From Candidatus Babeliales bacterium (GTDB lineage Bacteria > Babelota > Babeliae > Babelales > Chromulinivoraceae): 64,000 bases of DNA. Every line of letters begins with the position of its first letter. Within the stretch, counting starts at the first letter, position 1. The notes under the pieces are model-generated. The model was not told the DNA's origin and ran no database searches. It saw nothing but the letters and a program-made list of their open reading frames with translations. The translations under genes were made by a program, and so were the position numbers. The stretch lies in contig JBAZWT010000002.1 of assembly GCA_041660205.1 (NCBI GenBank), positions 1 through 64,000 of the forward strand, in the 5' to 3' direction. Below, piece by piece: positions 24,565 through 33,613 of the stretch.

Positions 24565-27500
24565 CTAATTCCTCCCTTCCAGCTTTAAATAAATCAATCT
24601 GTAAGCCTAAGCTTTGAAGTTCTTTCACTAACACATTAAACGACTCTGGTATTCCAGGATCTGGAATATCAGTACCACGAACAATAGATTCGTAAACTTT
24701 ATGTCGTCCAATCACGTCATCTGATTTATACGTTAACAATTCTTGAAGAGTATAGGCAGCACCATATGCTTCAAGTGCCCATACTTCCATTTCTCCAAAT
24801 CTTTGTCCCCCGAAATTCGCTTTACCACCAAGAGGTTGTTGCGTGATTAAGGAGTAAGGTCCAACAGAACGAGCATGTAATTTGTCGTCAACCATATGGT
24901 TCAATTTTATCATGTAAATTGTTCCAACAGTTACCGGTTGATCAAAATATTCACCGGTTCGACCATCTCTAACTTGATATGTTCCACCTTGGGACAATCC
25001 GCATTCTTGAAGCAATGGTTGAATTTCCGCTTCAAAATCAGGACCTTGGAAAATAGGAATTTCAAAATGAACACCTTCGCGAGCTGTTCTTCGTGCAAAG
25101 TCCATGATACCTTCTTTTTTATGAGAAGATTCGATTTCTTTAACAATCTTAGGATCATAGATTTTTTCTAAAGCACTTTTAACAAGATCGTAAGACTTTT
25201 GATCAACAAATTCTTGAAGTCTTTGTCCTAATTTCTTACCAGCATATCCCAGAACAGTTTCTAAAATCTGTCCTACGTTCATACGAGACGGAACACCCAA
25301 TGGATTTAAAATAATATCCGCTGATTGTCCATCATCCAAGTACGGCATATCTTCGCGTGGTAAAATATTAGACACAATACCTTTGTTACCGTGTCGTCCA
25401 GCAATCTTATCACCAACAGAAATTGCTCGTTTTGAAGTAATGTAAACTTTAATAACTTTGATAACACCAGAAGGTAAATCGTCACCCTTTTTATAGAATG
25501 CTATTTTTTCTTCTGTCATGCTTTTCAAAATCGCAAGTTTCGTTTCATACGATGTTTTTACTCTTTCAAAACTTTCCATCTTGTCTGTATCTTTACATTT
25601 TAATGCAAAGATCGTTTCAAGATCAGTTTTTAATAATTTAGCACCGTCAAAAGAGTCGTTTGTTAACAAATCTTTAGAAACTTTACCAATTGGTTTTTGC
25701 TCATTAAGCAAAGTAGCAATTTTAGTTTTAACTGATGTTTGTAAAGCAAACATTAATTTTTCTAAACTACGTTCAAGTTTTTCAACTTTACGAGTTGAAT
25801 CTTCTTTATAGCGCTTATCTTTTCGAGCACCGCCACGAGAAAATATTTTAATGTCAGAAACAGTACCTTCAACTCCAGGTGGTACTCTCAGAGATGTATC
25901 TCGCACTTCACGAGATTTTTCTCCAAAAATGGCACGTAATAATTTCTCTTCTGGAGAATATTGTACGTCACCTTTTAAAGTTACTTTTCCAACTAAAATA
26001 TCACCAGGAACAACGCGTGAACCTAATTGAATAATTCCGTATTCATCAAGCGGAAATAAAGCTTTTTCACTCACGTTTGGAATATCTTTTGTGATTTCTT
26101 CAGGCCCAAGCTTAGTATCGCGAGCCTCAACTGTGAATTCATCAATTGAAATCGATGTCAACACACTGTCTACAACAAGACGCTGACTTAAAACAATCGC
26201 ATCCTCAAAGTTGTAACCACGCCATGGCATAAACGCAACCGTTAAGTTTGCACCAAGTGCCAGCTCTCCATCAGTAAGAGATGCACCATCTGTTAGATAC
26301 TCGCCCTTACAAACTGTGTCGCCAACCTTAACGATAGGACGTTGATGAATCCATGTACTATAACTTGAACGATTAAATTTCTTCAAACGATACGTTGTAA
26401 TACCTTTGTCGACCCACGATTCTTCATCAGCAAATTCAGCTTCAGATGAAGCAACAATAATTTCATCAGAAGAAACATACTGCACAACACCTGATCGTTC
26501 AGCAATAATTGCTGCACCAGATGAACGCGCTACTTCAGATTCCATACCTGTACCCACCAAAGGAGTTTGAGGTAAAATCAAAGGAACAGCTTGACGTTGC
26601 ATGTTTGCTCCCATAAGGGCACGACTGGCGTCATCATGTTCCAAGAATGGAATCAAAGCTGCTGCAACAGATACTAATTGCTGAGGCGACAAATCAATAG
26701 CGTTGACTTGTTTTTTATCAACCAAGATAAAGTTACCCGCATGTCGAGCAATTACTTTATCTTCTGTAATAGTTTTGCCATCTTCATCAGCAGCATCTGC
26801 TTGAGCAATATATAATGCAGATTCTTCAAAGGCATCAAGGAAGACAACATTGTCTTCAATTTTACCGTTTTTAACAGGACGATATGAAGATTCAATAAAT
26901 CCAAGATCGTTCACCATTGCATAAGTTGCAAGTGAAGAGATAAGACCAATCGTTTGACCCTCTGGGGTTTCGATAGGGCAAATTCTTCCGTAGTGAGAGT
27001 TGTGAACGTCACGAACTTCGTACGTTGCACGATCTTTCATCACACCGCCGGGCCCGAGGGCTGACAGTCTTCGTTTATGAGCCAATTCCGCAAGCGGATT
27101 AGTTTGGTCCATAAATTGTGACAATTGGCTTGAGCCAAAGAATTCTCTAAGAACTGCACTTAAAGGTTTAATATTTAAAAAATCTTGAGGCATTAAAGCA
27201 TTGTGCGCTTCTTGCATTCTGAATCGTTCTTTTGCGATTCTTTCAATACGAGAAAGAGCTGAATACACTTGGTTACCAAGTAATTCACCCACAAGACGCA
27301 CACGTCTATTACCCAAGTGATCAATATCATCAAGTTCACCAAGGCCACATTCACGCAAATCAATAAGATATTTGATTGTCGCTATAATGTCTTCAATTGT
27401 TAACGTTGTAACTTCTTTCGAAATTGATAACCCTAATTTTGAATTCATACGTACACGACCAACTTGCGCTAAGTCGTAATAGCTGCCTGAGAAAAACTGA

Positions 27501-28864
27501 CGATCAAGACGTTCTTTTACTTCAACGATAGATGGAACATCGCCAGGCCATACTTTTGCATGAATTTCATGTAAAGCATCTTCACGAGACTTACATGAAT
27601 CATTCGATAAACTCGTTGCAATAGTCGGCTGGAATGTATAGCCATGAGAATGAACTAAATCAAGAACAATGTTTTTATGTTTTAATAATTCTAAGAATAG
27701 ATCTTCGGTTAATGGTTCACCTTGTTCAACAAGAATTTCACCTGTTGAAGGATCAACAACATCAACACGAGTCACTTTATGTAACAACAAAAGATTAGGA
27801 ATGATAACGCGATCAAGCCCTAATTCTTGAAGTTGTTTTAAAGTTTCGTCTGTTACTTTAGTACCAAGAAAATCAGATTCTACGCCAGAAGGAAGCATGT
27901 CTTTTACTATCTGCAAACCTAATAAGTTTGAATCAAGTTTTTTATAAAAGACTCCGCTATCTGCATAGATAATATCTGCATCATAAAACTTCGGTAAGAT
28001 TTCTTCACGAGGAATACCAAGTGCCTGTAAAAACGCTGTTACTAATACTTTTTTCTTCTTATCGATTCGAACATACAAGCTATCGCTTGTATCAAATTCA
28101 AAATCTAACCAAGAACCACGCATTGGAATAATACGCGCAAAATAGTAAGGACGACCACGCAAATCTTTGGTTTTTTTGCTTTTTGAAAAGACAACACCAG
28201 AAGATTTGTGTAGCTGACTTACTACAACACGATCAACACCATTTATGACAAAAGTTCCTTGGCTACCCAAGCGATACTGACCATTACGTTCATACGAATC
28301 AACCATGACTGGAACATCTGCAAAATATACATCCTGTTCTTTAATGTCATGAATTGTTTTGTTTTCCTGTTCGTCAATATCCCAAGTAATAAGCTGAACT
28401 TTTACCTTAAGCGTAAACGCAAAAGTTTTTTCACTATCACGACAATCTTGTACTGAAAACGGAATACTTAATTCTACACGAGAATGACAAGTAGAACACA
28501 TGATATAACGCTTAGTTTTCGAGCTTCTGTCTAAACGGGAACATCCCATTTTTCCAGTTACTGAATCTTTCCACGTATAGCGATTAGTTATACCAGTCAA
28601 GCTCCCACAAGAGCACGCCCATGTTCCAAGTTCATAACTCACATAATCAAGTGAGATTTTTGGACCACATTCAATAGGAAAAATGTCTCGAAAGGCTTTT
28701 TCAAGTCCTATACTTTTTCGCTCTTCAGGCAAAAAGTCGAGTTGCACAAATTCATTGAACGAATCTGATTGAACTTCAATCAGATTGGGAACAGGAACTA
28801 GTGATTTACTTTTTCTAAACGATTTTCGTAAAACAAAATTATCAACGGTCGAGCAAGATATCAT
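24557..28864 (-). CDS. rpoB: RNA polymerase beta subunit
   Basis: The start at MISCSTVDN is chosen because AAGGAGGA lies immediately upstream; an ATG eight codons earlier lacks this. Conserved parts include FGSSQLSQFMDQTNPL in the rifampicin pocket (with SALGPGG), HYGRICPIETPEGQTIGLI, PWRGYNFEDAI, GRHGNKGIVS and KANFGGQRFGEMEVWALEAYGA at the end. The rifampicin-region residues look wild type. It is co-transcribed with rplL upstream and rpoC downstream. Confidence 0.97.
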   Translation of the reverse strand: MISCSTVDNFVLRKSFRKSKSLVPVPNLIEVQSDSFNEFVQLDFLPEERKSIGLEKAFRDIFPIECGPKISLDYVSYELGTWACSCGSLTGITNRYTWKDSVTGKMGCSRLDRSSKTKRYIMCSTCHSRVELSIPFSVQDCRDSEKTFAFTLKVKVQLITWDIDEQENKTIHDIKEQDVYFADVPVMVDSYERNGQYRLGSQGTFVINGVDRVVVSQLHKSSGVVFSKSKKTKDLRGRPYYFARIIPMRGSWLDFEFDTSDSLYVRIDKKKKVLVTAFLQALGIPREEILPKFYDADIIYADSGVFYKKLDSNLLGLQIVKDMLPSGVESDFLGTKVTDETLKQLQELGLDRVIIPNLLLLHKVTRVDVVDPSTGEILVEQGEPLTEDLFLELLKHKNIVLDLVHSHGYTFQPTIATSLSNDSCKSREDALHEIHAKVWPGDVPSIVEVKERLDRQFFSGSYYDLAQVGRVRMNSKLGLSISKEVTTLTIEDIIATIKYLIDLRECGLGELDDIDHLGNRRVRLVGELLGNQVYSALSRIERIAKERFRMQEAHNALMPQDFLNIKPLSAVLREFFGSSQLSQFMDQTNPLAELAHKRRLSALGPGGVMKDRATYEVRDVHNSHYGRICPIETPEGQTIGLISSLATYAMVNDLGFIESSYRPVKNGKIEDNVVFLDAFEESALYIAQADAADEDGKTITEDKVIARHAGNFILVDKKQVNAIDLSPQQLVSVAAALIPFLEHDDASRALMGANMQRQAVPLILPQTPLVGTGMESEVARSSGAAIIAERSGVVQYVSSDEIIVASSEAEFADEESWVDKGITTYRLKKFNRSSYSTWIHQRPIVKVGDTVCKGEYLTDGASLTDGELALGANLTVAFMPWRGYNFEDAIVLSQRLVVDSVLTSISIDEFTVEARDTKLGPEEITKDIPNVSEKALFPLDEYGIIQLGSRVVPGDILVGKVTLKGDVQYSPEEKLLRAIFGEKSREVRDTSLRVPPGVEGTVSDIKIFSRGGARKDKRYKEDSTRKVEKLERSLEKLMFALQTSVKTKIATLLNEQKPIGKVSKDLLTNDSFDGAKLLKTDLETIFALKCKDTDKMESFERVKTSYETKLAILKSMTEEKIAFYKKGDDLPSGVIKVIKVYITSKRAISVGDKIAGRHGNKGIVSNILPREDMPYLDDGQSADIILNPLGVPSRMNVGQILETVLGYAGKKLGQRLQEFVDQKSYDLVKSALEKIYDPKIVKEIESSHKKEGIMDFARRTAREGVHFEIPIFQGPDFEAEIQPLLQECGLSQGGTYQVRDGRTGEYFDQPVTVGTIYMIKLNHMVDDKLHARSVGPYSLITQQPLGGKANFGGQRFGEMEVWALEAYGAAYTLQELLTYKSDDVIGRHKVYESIVRGTDIPDPGIPESFNVLVKELQSLGLQIDLFKAGREELGV

Positions 28865-28936
28865 GCTCCTCCTTATCGAAAAAACCACACAAAGTAACAG
28901 CCGCTTTCAATTGTACCACTCATCAAAGAATCGGTC

Positions 28937-29317
28937 TTACGCCAATTCTACTTTAGCGCCAGCACCTTCTAATGCTTCTTTTGCTTTTTTAGCATCATCT
29001 TTTGACGCCGCTTCAAGAATAGTAACCGGAGCACTTTCCACTAATTTCTTAGCTTCACCAAGGCCCAATGTTACAAATAATCTTACAGCTTTAATAACTG
29101 CAATTTTATCAGCACCAAAGTCTTTTAAGATAACTTTAAATTCTGATTTTTCTTGAACTGGAGCCGCAGCTTCAGCGCTTTCACCAGCAGCTGCAGGAGC
29201 AGACATAGCTGACGCAGAAACACCAAACTTAACTTCTAAAGCTTTTACAAGCTCAGCAAGATCTAAAACAGACATTTTTTCAACAGACTCAATGATCGAA
29301 TCAAAATTTTTTGACAT
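28937..29317 (-). CDS. rplL: 50S ribosomal protein L7/L12
   Basis: The ATG of MSKNFDSI is the start (GGAG upstream); the frame before it begins at TTG. The N-terminal dimerisation helix with LAELVKALEVKFGV, an Ala/Pro-rich hinge, and the C-terminal domain (FKVILKDFGADKIAVIKAVR and LGLGEAKKLVESAP) are typical. It forms the stalk that recruits translation factors. Confidence 0.96.
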   Translation of the reverse strand: MSKNFDSIIESVEKMSVLDLAELVKALEVKFGVSASAMSAPAAAGESAEAAAPVQEKSEFKVILKDFGADKIAVIKAVRLFVTLGLGEAKKLVESAPVTILEAASKDDAKKAKEALEGAGAKVELA

Positions 29318-29394
29318 GGATGTCTCCAAAGAATATTAAACAAACTATTTAAAACTAATACAACAACACTCTAAACTTCTTTTTTGAGCACTTA

Positions 29395-29931
29395 TTACTC
29401 TACTGTTGGCTCAGTCACAGGTTCAGCTTCAGCTACAACTACAGGACCAACTTTTTGTTCCAATATTTGTGCTAAAACATAAACAAATTTAGCCGTAACA
29501 GCATTTAATGTGCCACACAATCTTGCTAGCAATACTTCCCTTGATGGAATCAATGCTAGTCGCTTTACCCCTGCGCTATCAAACAATTGTGATTCGCAGC
29601 AGCCAGCAACAATTTCTAAGTCTTTATTTCTTCTCGCAAAATCACTAAGAACTTTTGCAACACCAGTAAAATCTGATTTAGCAAATACTAAAGCTGTTTG
29701 GCCCTTCATCAAAGATCCCAAACCTAAACAATCAGCTTCTTTTGACATTGCTAATTTCATCAAACGATTTTTTGCAACTTTGAATTCGCCGTCTTTTTTT
29801 TCTAACTTGATGCGTAATTCTTGCAAATCAGAAACCGTTAGTCCTTGAAATTTTACAATAAAAGCTGCTTCATTCGTTGTAAATTTCGCACTCAGCCCTT
29901 GTACTGTGTTTTCTTTTTGATGTCGATTCAT
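29395..29931 (-). CDS. rplJ: 50S ribosomal protein L10
   Basis: Recognised by KFTTNEAAFIVKFQGLTVSDLQ, LRIKLEKKDGEFKVAKNRLMKLA and GQTALVFA. The C-terminal helix binds L7/L12 dimers. The position between rplA and rplL is standard. In many bacteria L10 represses its own transcript; no leader structure was worked out here. Confidence 0.93.
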   Translation of the reverse strand: MNRHQKENTVQGLSAKFTTNEAAFIVKFQGLTVSDLQELRIKLEKKDGEFKVAKNRLMKLAMSKEADCLGLGSLMKGQTALVFAKSDFTGVAKVLSDFARRNKDLEIVAGCCESQLFDSAGVKRLALIPSREVLLARLCGTLNAVTAKFVYVLAQILEQKVGPVVVAEAEPVTEPTVE

Positions 29932-29959
29932 TTTTATACCTTCTTATCGAATTATCTTA

Positions 29960-30649
29960 CTAAAAATTATCCACATCGACATTAATACCAATACCCATTG
30001 TAGAAGAAATGGTAATTTTTCGGATAAATTTTCCTTTTGACGCAGATGGCTTAGCAGAAGCTAAAACCTTTAAAAACTCAGCTAAGTTTTCATGTAAAAC
30101 GTCAGCACCAAAAGAAACTTTTCCGATAGCAAAATGGACTAAGCCATATTTATCATTTTTGAAAAAAGCTTTTCCTCTTTTCAATTCTTTTACAACAGAA
30201 GCAACATCATCAGCAACTGTACCTAATTTTTTATTTGGCAATAAGCCTTTTGGTCCGAGAACTTTTGCAAGCTTTCCAAGACGAGGCATAAGATCTGGCG
30301 TAGCAACGGTGTATTCAAAATCGATCCAACCGCCTGAAATCTTTTCAACCAAATCTTCAAATCCTACGTAGTCTGCTCCAGCAGCTCTTGCTTCGTCAGC
30401 TTTAACGCCTTCAGCAAAAACAAGAACTCTAGTTTTTTTACCTGTGCCATGAGGTAATGCAACACTTCCACGAACAACTTGTTCACCCTTAGAAGCATCA
30501 ATTCCCAAATTCACAGAAACATCCACAGATTCGTCAAACTTAACAAAAGCTAATTCTTTAACTTTTTGAAGAGCGGCTTTACCCGGTAAAGCAACCTGTT
30601 TATTTAAGGTTTCTTTCGCCTTACGATATTTTTTTCCGTGATTAATCAT
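29960..30649 (-). CDS. rplA: 50S ribosomal protein L1
   Basis: L1 signatures include GKKYRKA at the start, KFDESVDVSVNLGIDASKG, VRGSVALPHGTGK, PDLMPRLGKLAKVLGPKGLLPNKK and GTVADDV. The length of 229 is usual. L1 forms the mobile stalk near the E site. It follows rplK closely. Confidence 0.96.
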   Translation of the reverse strand: MINHGKKYRKAKETLNKQVALPGKAALQKVKELAFVKFDESVDVSVNLGIDASKGEQVVRGSVALPHGTGKKTRVLVFAEGVKADEARAAGADYVGFEDLVEKISGGWIDFEYTVATPDLMPRLGKLAKVLGPKGLLPNKKLGTVADDVASVVKELKRGKAFFKNDKYGLVHFAIGKVSFGADVLHENLAEFLKVLASAKPSASKGKFIRKITISSTMGIGINVDVDNF

Positions 30650-30666
30650 AGTAAAAATCCTTACCC

Positions 30667-31104
30667 TTAAATAACCTCAACACCCATACTACGCGCAGTT
30701 CCAGCAACAATTTTTGTTGCTTCTTCTAAGTCACGAGTATTAAGGTCCGGAAGTTTGATTTTTGCAATTTCTACCACATCACTCATAGATATCTTGCCCA
30801 CTTTATTTTCATGCGGACGAGCAGATCCCTTTTGAATGTTTATTTTTTTACAAATCAACTCAGAAGTTGGAGATGTTTTAAGAACAAACGAAAAAGTTTT
30901 ATCTTTCATAACAGTTACAACTACTGCAACAGTCTCACCTTTTCGGTCAGCTGTTTTAGCATTGAACTGCTTACAGAATTCCATGATATTGACACCATGT
31001 TGACCAAGAGTTGATCCAACTGGTGGCGCCGGAGTTGCCGCCGCACCTTTAATGCGAAGCTTGAGCCTCGACTTTATGTTACCAAGATCTTTTGCCATAA
31101 ACAT
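30667..31104 (-). CDS. rplK: 50S ribosomal protein L11
   Basis: The conserved core is present: KLRIKGAAATPAPPVGSTLGQHGVNIMEFCKQFN, KTSPTSELI and VGKISMSDVVEIAKIKLPDLNT. Translation may start at this ATG or at the next one two codons later (MAKDLG); both lie close to a weak GGTG. L11 forms the GTPase-associated centre with 23S rRNA. Confidence 0.96.
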   Translation of the reverse strand: MFMAKDLGNIKSRLKLRIKGAAATPAPPVGSTLGQHGVNIMEFCKQFNAKTADRKGETVAVVVTVMKDKTFSFVLKTSPTSELICKKINIQKGSARPHENKVGKISMSDVVEIAKIKLPDLNTRDLEEATKIVAGTARSMGVEVI

Positions 31105-31122
31105 TACACCATTAATTATGTA

Positions 31123-31641
31123 TTATTTTTTTACCTGATTAAAATTCAACTCGACTGGGGTCATACGTCCGAAGATACTTACCATGACCGTAATTCGATC
31201 ATTCTCAGCATCAACTTTTTCAACAATCCCAACAAAGCCCGAAAATGGACCTTCCGAAATTGAAACTTCACTACCAACCAACAATCCTTCTTTCTCGCCA
31301 GACAAGACTATACCGCCTTTGACCTTTTCAAAGATACGATCAACTTCTTTTTGAGAAAGAGGAACTGGTGTTCTACCACCAAGAAATCTTAAAACTCGAG
31401 GAACCTCGAGTACGATTTGCATAACCTCTGGAGACAGATCGGCCTCAACCAGCATGTAGCCTGGAAACAATTGCTGATCCTCTTCTCCCCCTGAACTAAA
31501 AACTTGCTTCATTTTCGCAGACGGAAAATGAACACCACCAAATCTTTCATTTAGAGGAGATTCTTGAATGCGACGCTCAAGATCAGCTTTGATCTTAGCT
31601 TCGTAACCCGCATAAATTTGAACCACATACCAACGTTTCAT
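31123..31641 (-). CDS. nusG: Transcription antitermination factor NusG
   Basis: The ATG of MKRWYVVQIYAG is the start, the frame upstream being only a TTG. The NGN domain (WYVVQIYAGYEAKIKADLERR, FPGYMLVEADLS, VLRFLGG) is followed by a KOW domain (VGSEVSISEGPFSGFVGIVEKVD). NusG contacts RNA polymerase and couples it to ribosomes or Rho. It sits in the secE-nusG-rplK order. Confidence 0.96.
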   Translation of the reverse strand: MKRWYVVQIYAGYEAKIKADLERRIQESPLNERFGGVHFPSAKMKQVFSSGGEEDQQLFPGYMLVEADLSPEVMQIVLEVPRVLRFLGGRTPVPLSQKEVDRIFEKVKGGIVLSGEKEGLLVGSEVSISEGPFSGFVGIVEKVDAENDRITVMVSIFGRMTPVELNFNQVKK

Positions 31642-31669
31642 AACCAAACAACCTTACCGGACCACCCTG

Positions 31670-31870
31670 TTAACGACCAAACACAAGAAACTGGAAACCT
31701 CTGAGAGAGCCAGTATAGAAAATATAATTTACAAGACCTAAAAAGATCGCGAATGCGACCATAGTTATTAATACAACAATAACCGCCCCTAAAAATTCGC
31801 TTCGAGTTGGCCAAACGACCTTTGATAACTCGACTCTCACTTCACCAAAAAATGTTCTTAGATTTTTCAT
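31670..31870 (-). CDS. secE: Preprotein translocase subunit SecE
   Basis: A short single-span SecE: RTFFGEVRVELSKVVWPTRSEFLGA is the family's amphipathic motif (KVxWP), followed by one membrane helix (AVIVVLITMVAFAIFLGLVNYIF). It is part of SecYEG. Its place between tRNA-Trp and nusG is conventional. Confidence 0.92.
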   Translation of the reverse strand: MKNLRTFFGEVRVELSKVVWPTRSEFLGAVIVVLITMVAFAIFLGLVNYIFYTGSLRGFQFLVFGR

Positions 31871-31909
31871 GTTTTTTAAACCCTACAGACCATACACAAA
31901 CAATTTTTA

Positions 31910-31985
31910 TGGCAGGCCAGGAGGGATTCGAACCCCCAACACGCAGATTTGGAGTCTGCTGCTCTACCGTTGGAGCTACTGACCT
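31910..31985 (-). tRNA. tRNA-Trp (anticodon CCA)
   Basis: Acceptor AGGTCAG with CTGGCCT, anticodon loop CTCCAAA, T-loop GTTCGAATC, CCA encoded. It is directly upstream of secE, as in many bacteria. Confidence 0.95.
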
Positions 31986-32042
31986 ATTACAATGACAGAG
32001 CCCAACGAGGCCACTTCATTTGCCAACTCACCTATCTTTTTA

Positions 32043-32118
32043 TGGAGCCCGCGACCGGATTTGAACCGGTGACCTCTCCCTTACCAAGGAAGTGCTCTAC
32101 CTACTGAGCTACGTGGGC
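32043..32118 (-). tRNA. tRNA-Thr (anticodon GGT)
   Basis: Acceptor GCCCACG with CGCGGGC (one mismatch), anticodon loop TTGGTAA, T-loop GTTCAAATC, CCA encoded. Confidence 0.94.
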
Positions 32119-32214
32119 ATAAACATGCGCATTAAAATACGCTCGTTTATTTCTTCAGTGTAAAGCAAAAAGCAGAAAAAAACAACTGTATTTTGCAAGG
32201 CTTTTTTAAAAAAG

Positions 32215-32289
32215 TGGAGCTGGCGGCTGGACTTGAACCTGCAACCTACTGATTACAAATCAGTTGCTCTACCATTGAGCTACGCCAGC
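32215..32289 (-). tRNA. tRNA-Thr (anticodon TGT)
   Basis: Acceptor GCTGGCG with CGCCAGC, anticodon loop TTTGTAA, T-loop GTTCAAGTC, CCA encoded. Confidence 0.95.
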
Positions 32290-32321
32290 GTATTGTTTTT
32301 ATTTCAATCATCTCTGAGAGA

Positions 32322-32397
32322 TGGAGCGGGAAACGGGACTCGAACCCGCAACCTACAGCTTGGAAGGCTGTCGCTCTACCAATTGAGCTATTCCCGC
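32322..32397 (-). tRNA. tRNA-Gly (anticodon TCC)
   Basis: Acceptor GCGGGAA with TTCCCGC, anticodon loop CTTCCAA, T-loop GTTCGAGTC, CCA encoded. Confidence 0.95.
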
Positions 32398-32430
32398 ATT
32401 ACAGTAATTCTTTCATTACTATCTTACACA

Positions 32431-32480
32431 GACCCTTTAACGCCCAGCCGACGCTAAAGCTATGGCGGGCAGCTTTCGCA
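32431..32480. repeat. GC-rich dispersed repeat, intergenic copy
   Basis: CAGCCGACGCTAAAGCTATG followed by GCGGGCA aligns almost base for base with the copy inside the NYN gene (CAGCCGTCGCT...AGCTATGGC). It lies between tRNA-Gly and tRNA-Tyr and stands out from the AT-rich spacer. Confidence 0.5.
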
Positions 32481-32530
32481 TTCACCTGTACACATATTTT
32501 TTTAACAAACACATTCCGTTAAAAAAACTG

Positions 32531-32559
32531 GCCGTGCCAGCTGAAGCCTTGGCGAAAGC
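32531..32559. repeat. GC-rich dispersed repeat beside tRNA-Tyr
   Basis: It contains CTGAAGCCTTGGCGAAAG, whose complement (TTCGCCAAGGCTTC) matches the copy in the helicase gene. On the minus strand CTGGCACGGCCAG followed by seven T could also act as a terminator after tRNA-Tyr. Confidence 0.45.
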
Positions 32560-32644
32560 TGGTGGCGAGAGAAGGAGTCGAACCTTCGAAGGCAGAGCCA
32601 ACGGATTTACAGTCCGTCCCCTTTGACCACTCGGGAATCTCGCC
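32560..32644 (-). tRNA. tRNA-Tyr (anticodon GTA)
   Basis: A class II tRNA with a long variable arm: acceptor GGCGAGA with TCTCGCC, anticodon loop CTGTAAA, T-loop GTTCGACTC, CCA encoded. It is the first gene of the Tyr-Gly-Thr-Thr-Trp series. Confidence 0.95.
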
Positions 32645-32722
32645 TAAGATATCTTTTTTCTTACAAAATTTCAAATGAATTTTTTTGCAAATTTCTGTGA
32701 CCGTTTTTCAAACTCACAAATC

Positions 32723-32750
32723 GATATACTCATCGTAAGTATTTTTTCAA
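32723..32750 (-). promoter_or_regulatory. Candidate promoter of the tRNA series
   Basis: On the minus strand TTGAAA and TATATC are separated by 16 bases, about 80 bases upstream of tRNA-Tyr. A reasonable sigma-70-type match in AT-rich DNA; weak evidence by itself. Nothing else is apparent in the ~250-base spacer. Confidence 0.3.
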
Positions 32751-32897
32751 ACTTATCAACGAAAACTTTAAAAATCTTCATATTTCCGCGATAAGCGCAA
32801 CTTGGATCGCATCTTTAATTTTCAAAAAATTTCAAGAACACTTACACAAGAAGCTTTTTTATTTTACCGAGATCTATAAACATTGCAACTGATTCTT

Positions 32898-33155
32898 TTA
32901 TAGCTTGCAACAGCCCACATGGGGCCTACTGCTCAAAATTTCATGAACTTCTTGAACACATGAGCTGCACCCTGTCCCTACTCCAAGCTTTTCAGAAAGC
33001 TCATCAAAGCTATGAGCACCGTCACCGATTGCCTCAATAATTTCTGAATACATCACGCCCATGCACGTACAAACTAAATGATCTTGACCTACGATTTCTT
33101 TTACAGCCTCTTTAGAAGCAGCGCATCCACCATTATTTTTTTTACAGCAACCCAC
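32898..33155 (-). CDS. BFD-like [2Fe-2S]-binding protein, Cys-rich
   Basis: The core VCTCMGVMYSEIIEAI...GVGTGCSSCVQEV has the Cys-x-Cys and Cys-x2-Cys pattern of the BFD-like Fe-S domain found in bacterioferritin-associated ferredoxin and in NifU and nitrite reductase. Extra cysteines flank it: GCCKK and GGCAA before, and VGCCKL at the end. A GTG with AAGGGGGA upstream is taken as the start. A TTG overlapping the tsaE stop (TTGA) would add six residues. The role could be electron transfer or Fe-S or iron handling. It is on one transcript with tsaE. Confidence 0.65.
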   Translation of the reverse strand: MGCCKKNNGGCAASKEAVKEIVGQDHLVCTCMGVMYSEIIEAIGDGAHSFDELSEKLGVGTGCSSCVQEVHEILSSRPHVGCCKL

Positions 33156-33169
33156 AGGTCCCCCTTCGC

Positions 33170-33595
33170 TCAATTTTTAAATTCATACGTCATTATTCTT
33201 TCATCTTGACCAACCGACCTTAGCTCAACATTGCACACAGAGTGCGTAAGAACCGGCTCTACGATCTCTGGCCACTCGATAAGCGCTACGCTGTTTGACT
33301 GGTAAAGATATTCAAAAAACCCAGCCATCTCAAACTCTTGGATATTTTTCAATCGATACAGGTCAAAATGATAGGCCGTCCTGCCATCAGCAAGCGTGTA
33401 AATATTGAGATAGGCAAACGTTGGACTCGCAACCGGTACATCGACCCCCCAGCTTTTTAACAACGCTCCCACGAACGTTGTCTTGCCTGCGCCCAGAGAC
33501 CCGGTAAAAGTTATAACCGCAGCGTCGCGAGCATCTTTTGAAAATTGAGACGCAACGTTGTCGATGTCTTGAATTTGATAACGAACTGTTTTCAT
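33170..33595 (-). CDS. tsaE: tRNA threonylcarbamoyladenosine ATPase TsaE
   Basis: A 141-residue P-loop protein: TGSLGAGKTTF is Walker A, SPTFAYLN is the switch region, HFDLYRL and LIEWPE are family motifs. TsaE works with TsaB and TsaD to make t6A at position 37 of ANN-decoding tRNAs. It lies between the NYN gene and the Fe-S gene with tight spacing. Confidence 0.93.
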   Translation of the reverse strand: MKTVRYQIQDIDNVASQFSKDARDAAVITFTGSLGAGKTTFVGALLKSWGVDVPVASPTFAYLNIYTLADGRTAYHFDLYRLKNIQEFEMAGFFEYLYQSNSVALIEWPEIVEPVLTHSVCNVELRSVGQDERIMTYEFKN

Positions 33596-33613
33596 ATTTT
33601 TAGATTCACTGCT

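Noticed and set aside
31807..31995. Plus-strand ORF over tRNA-Trp
   Set aside because: Antisense of secE and tRNA-Trp; no support.
32233..32457. Plus-strand ORF over two tRNA genes
   Set aside because: It covers tRNA-Thr(TGT) and tRNA-Gly antisense and has no ribosome site; artefact.
32645..32897. Possible small structured RNA between tRNA-Tyr and the Fe-S gene
   Set aside because: AT-rich spacer without a recognisable fold of RNase P, SRP or tmRNA; only a candidate promoter is noted.
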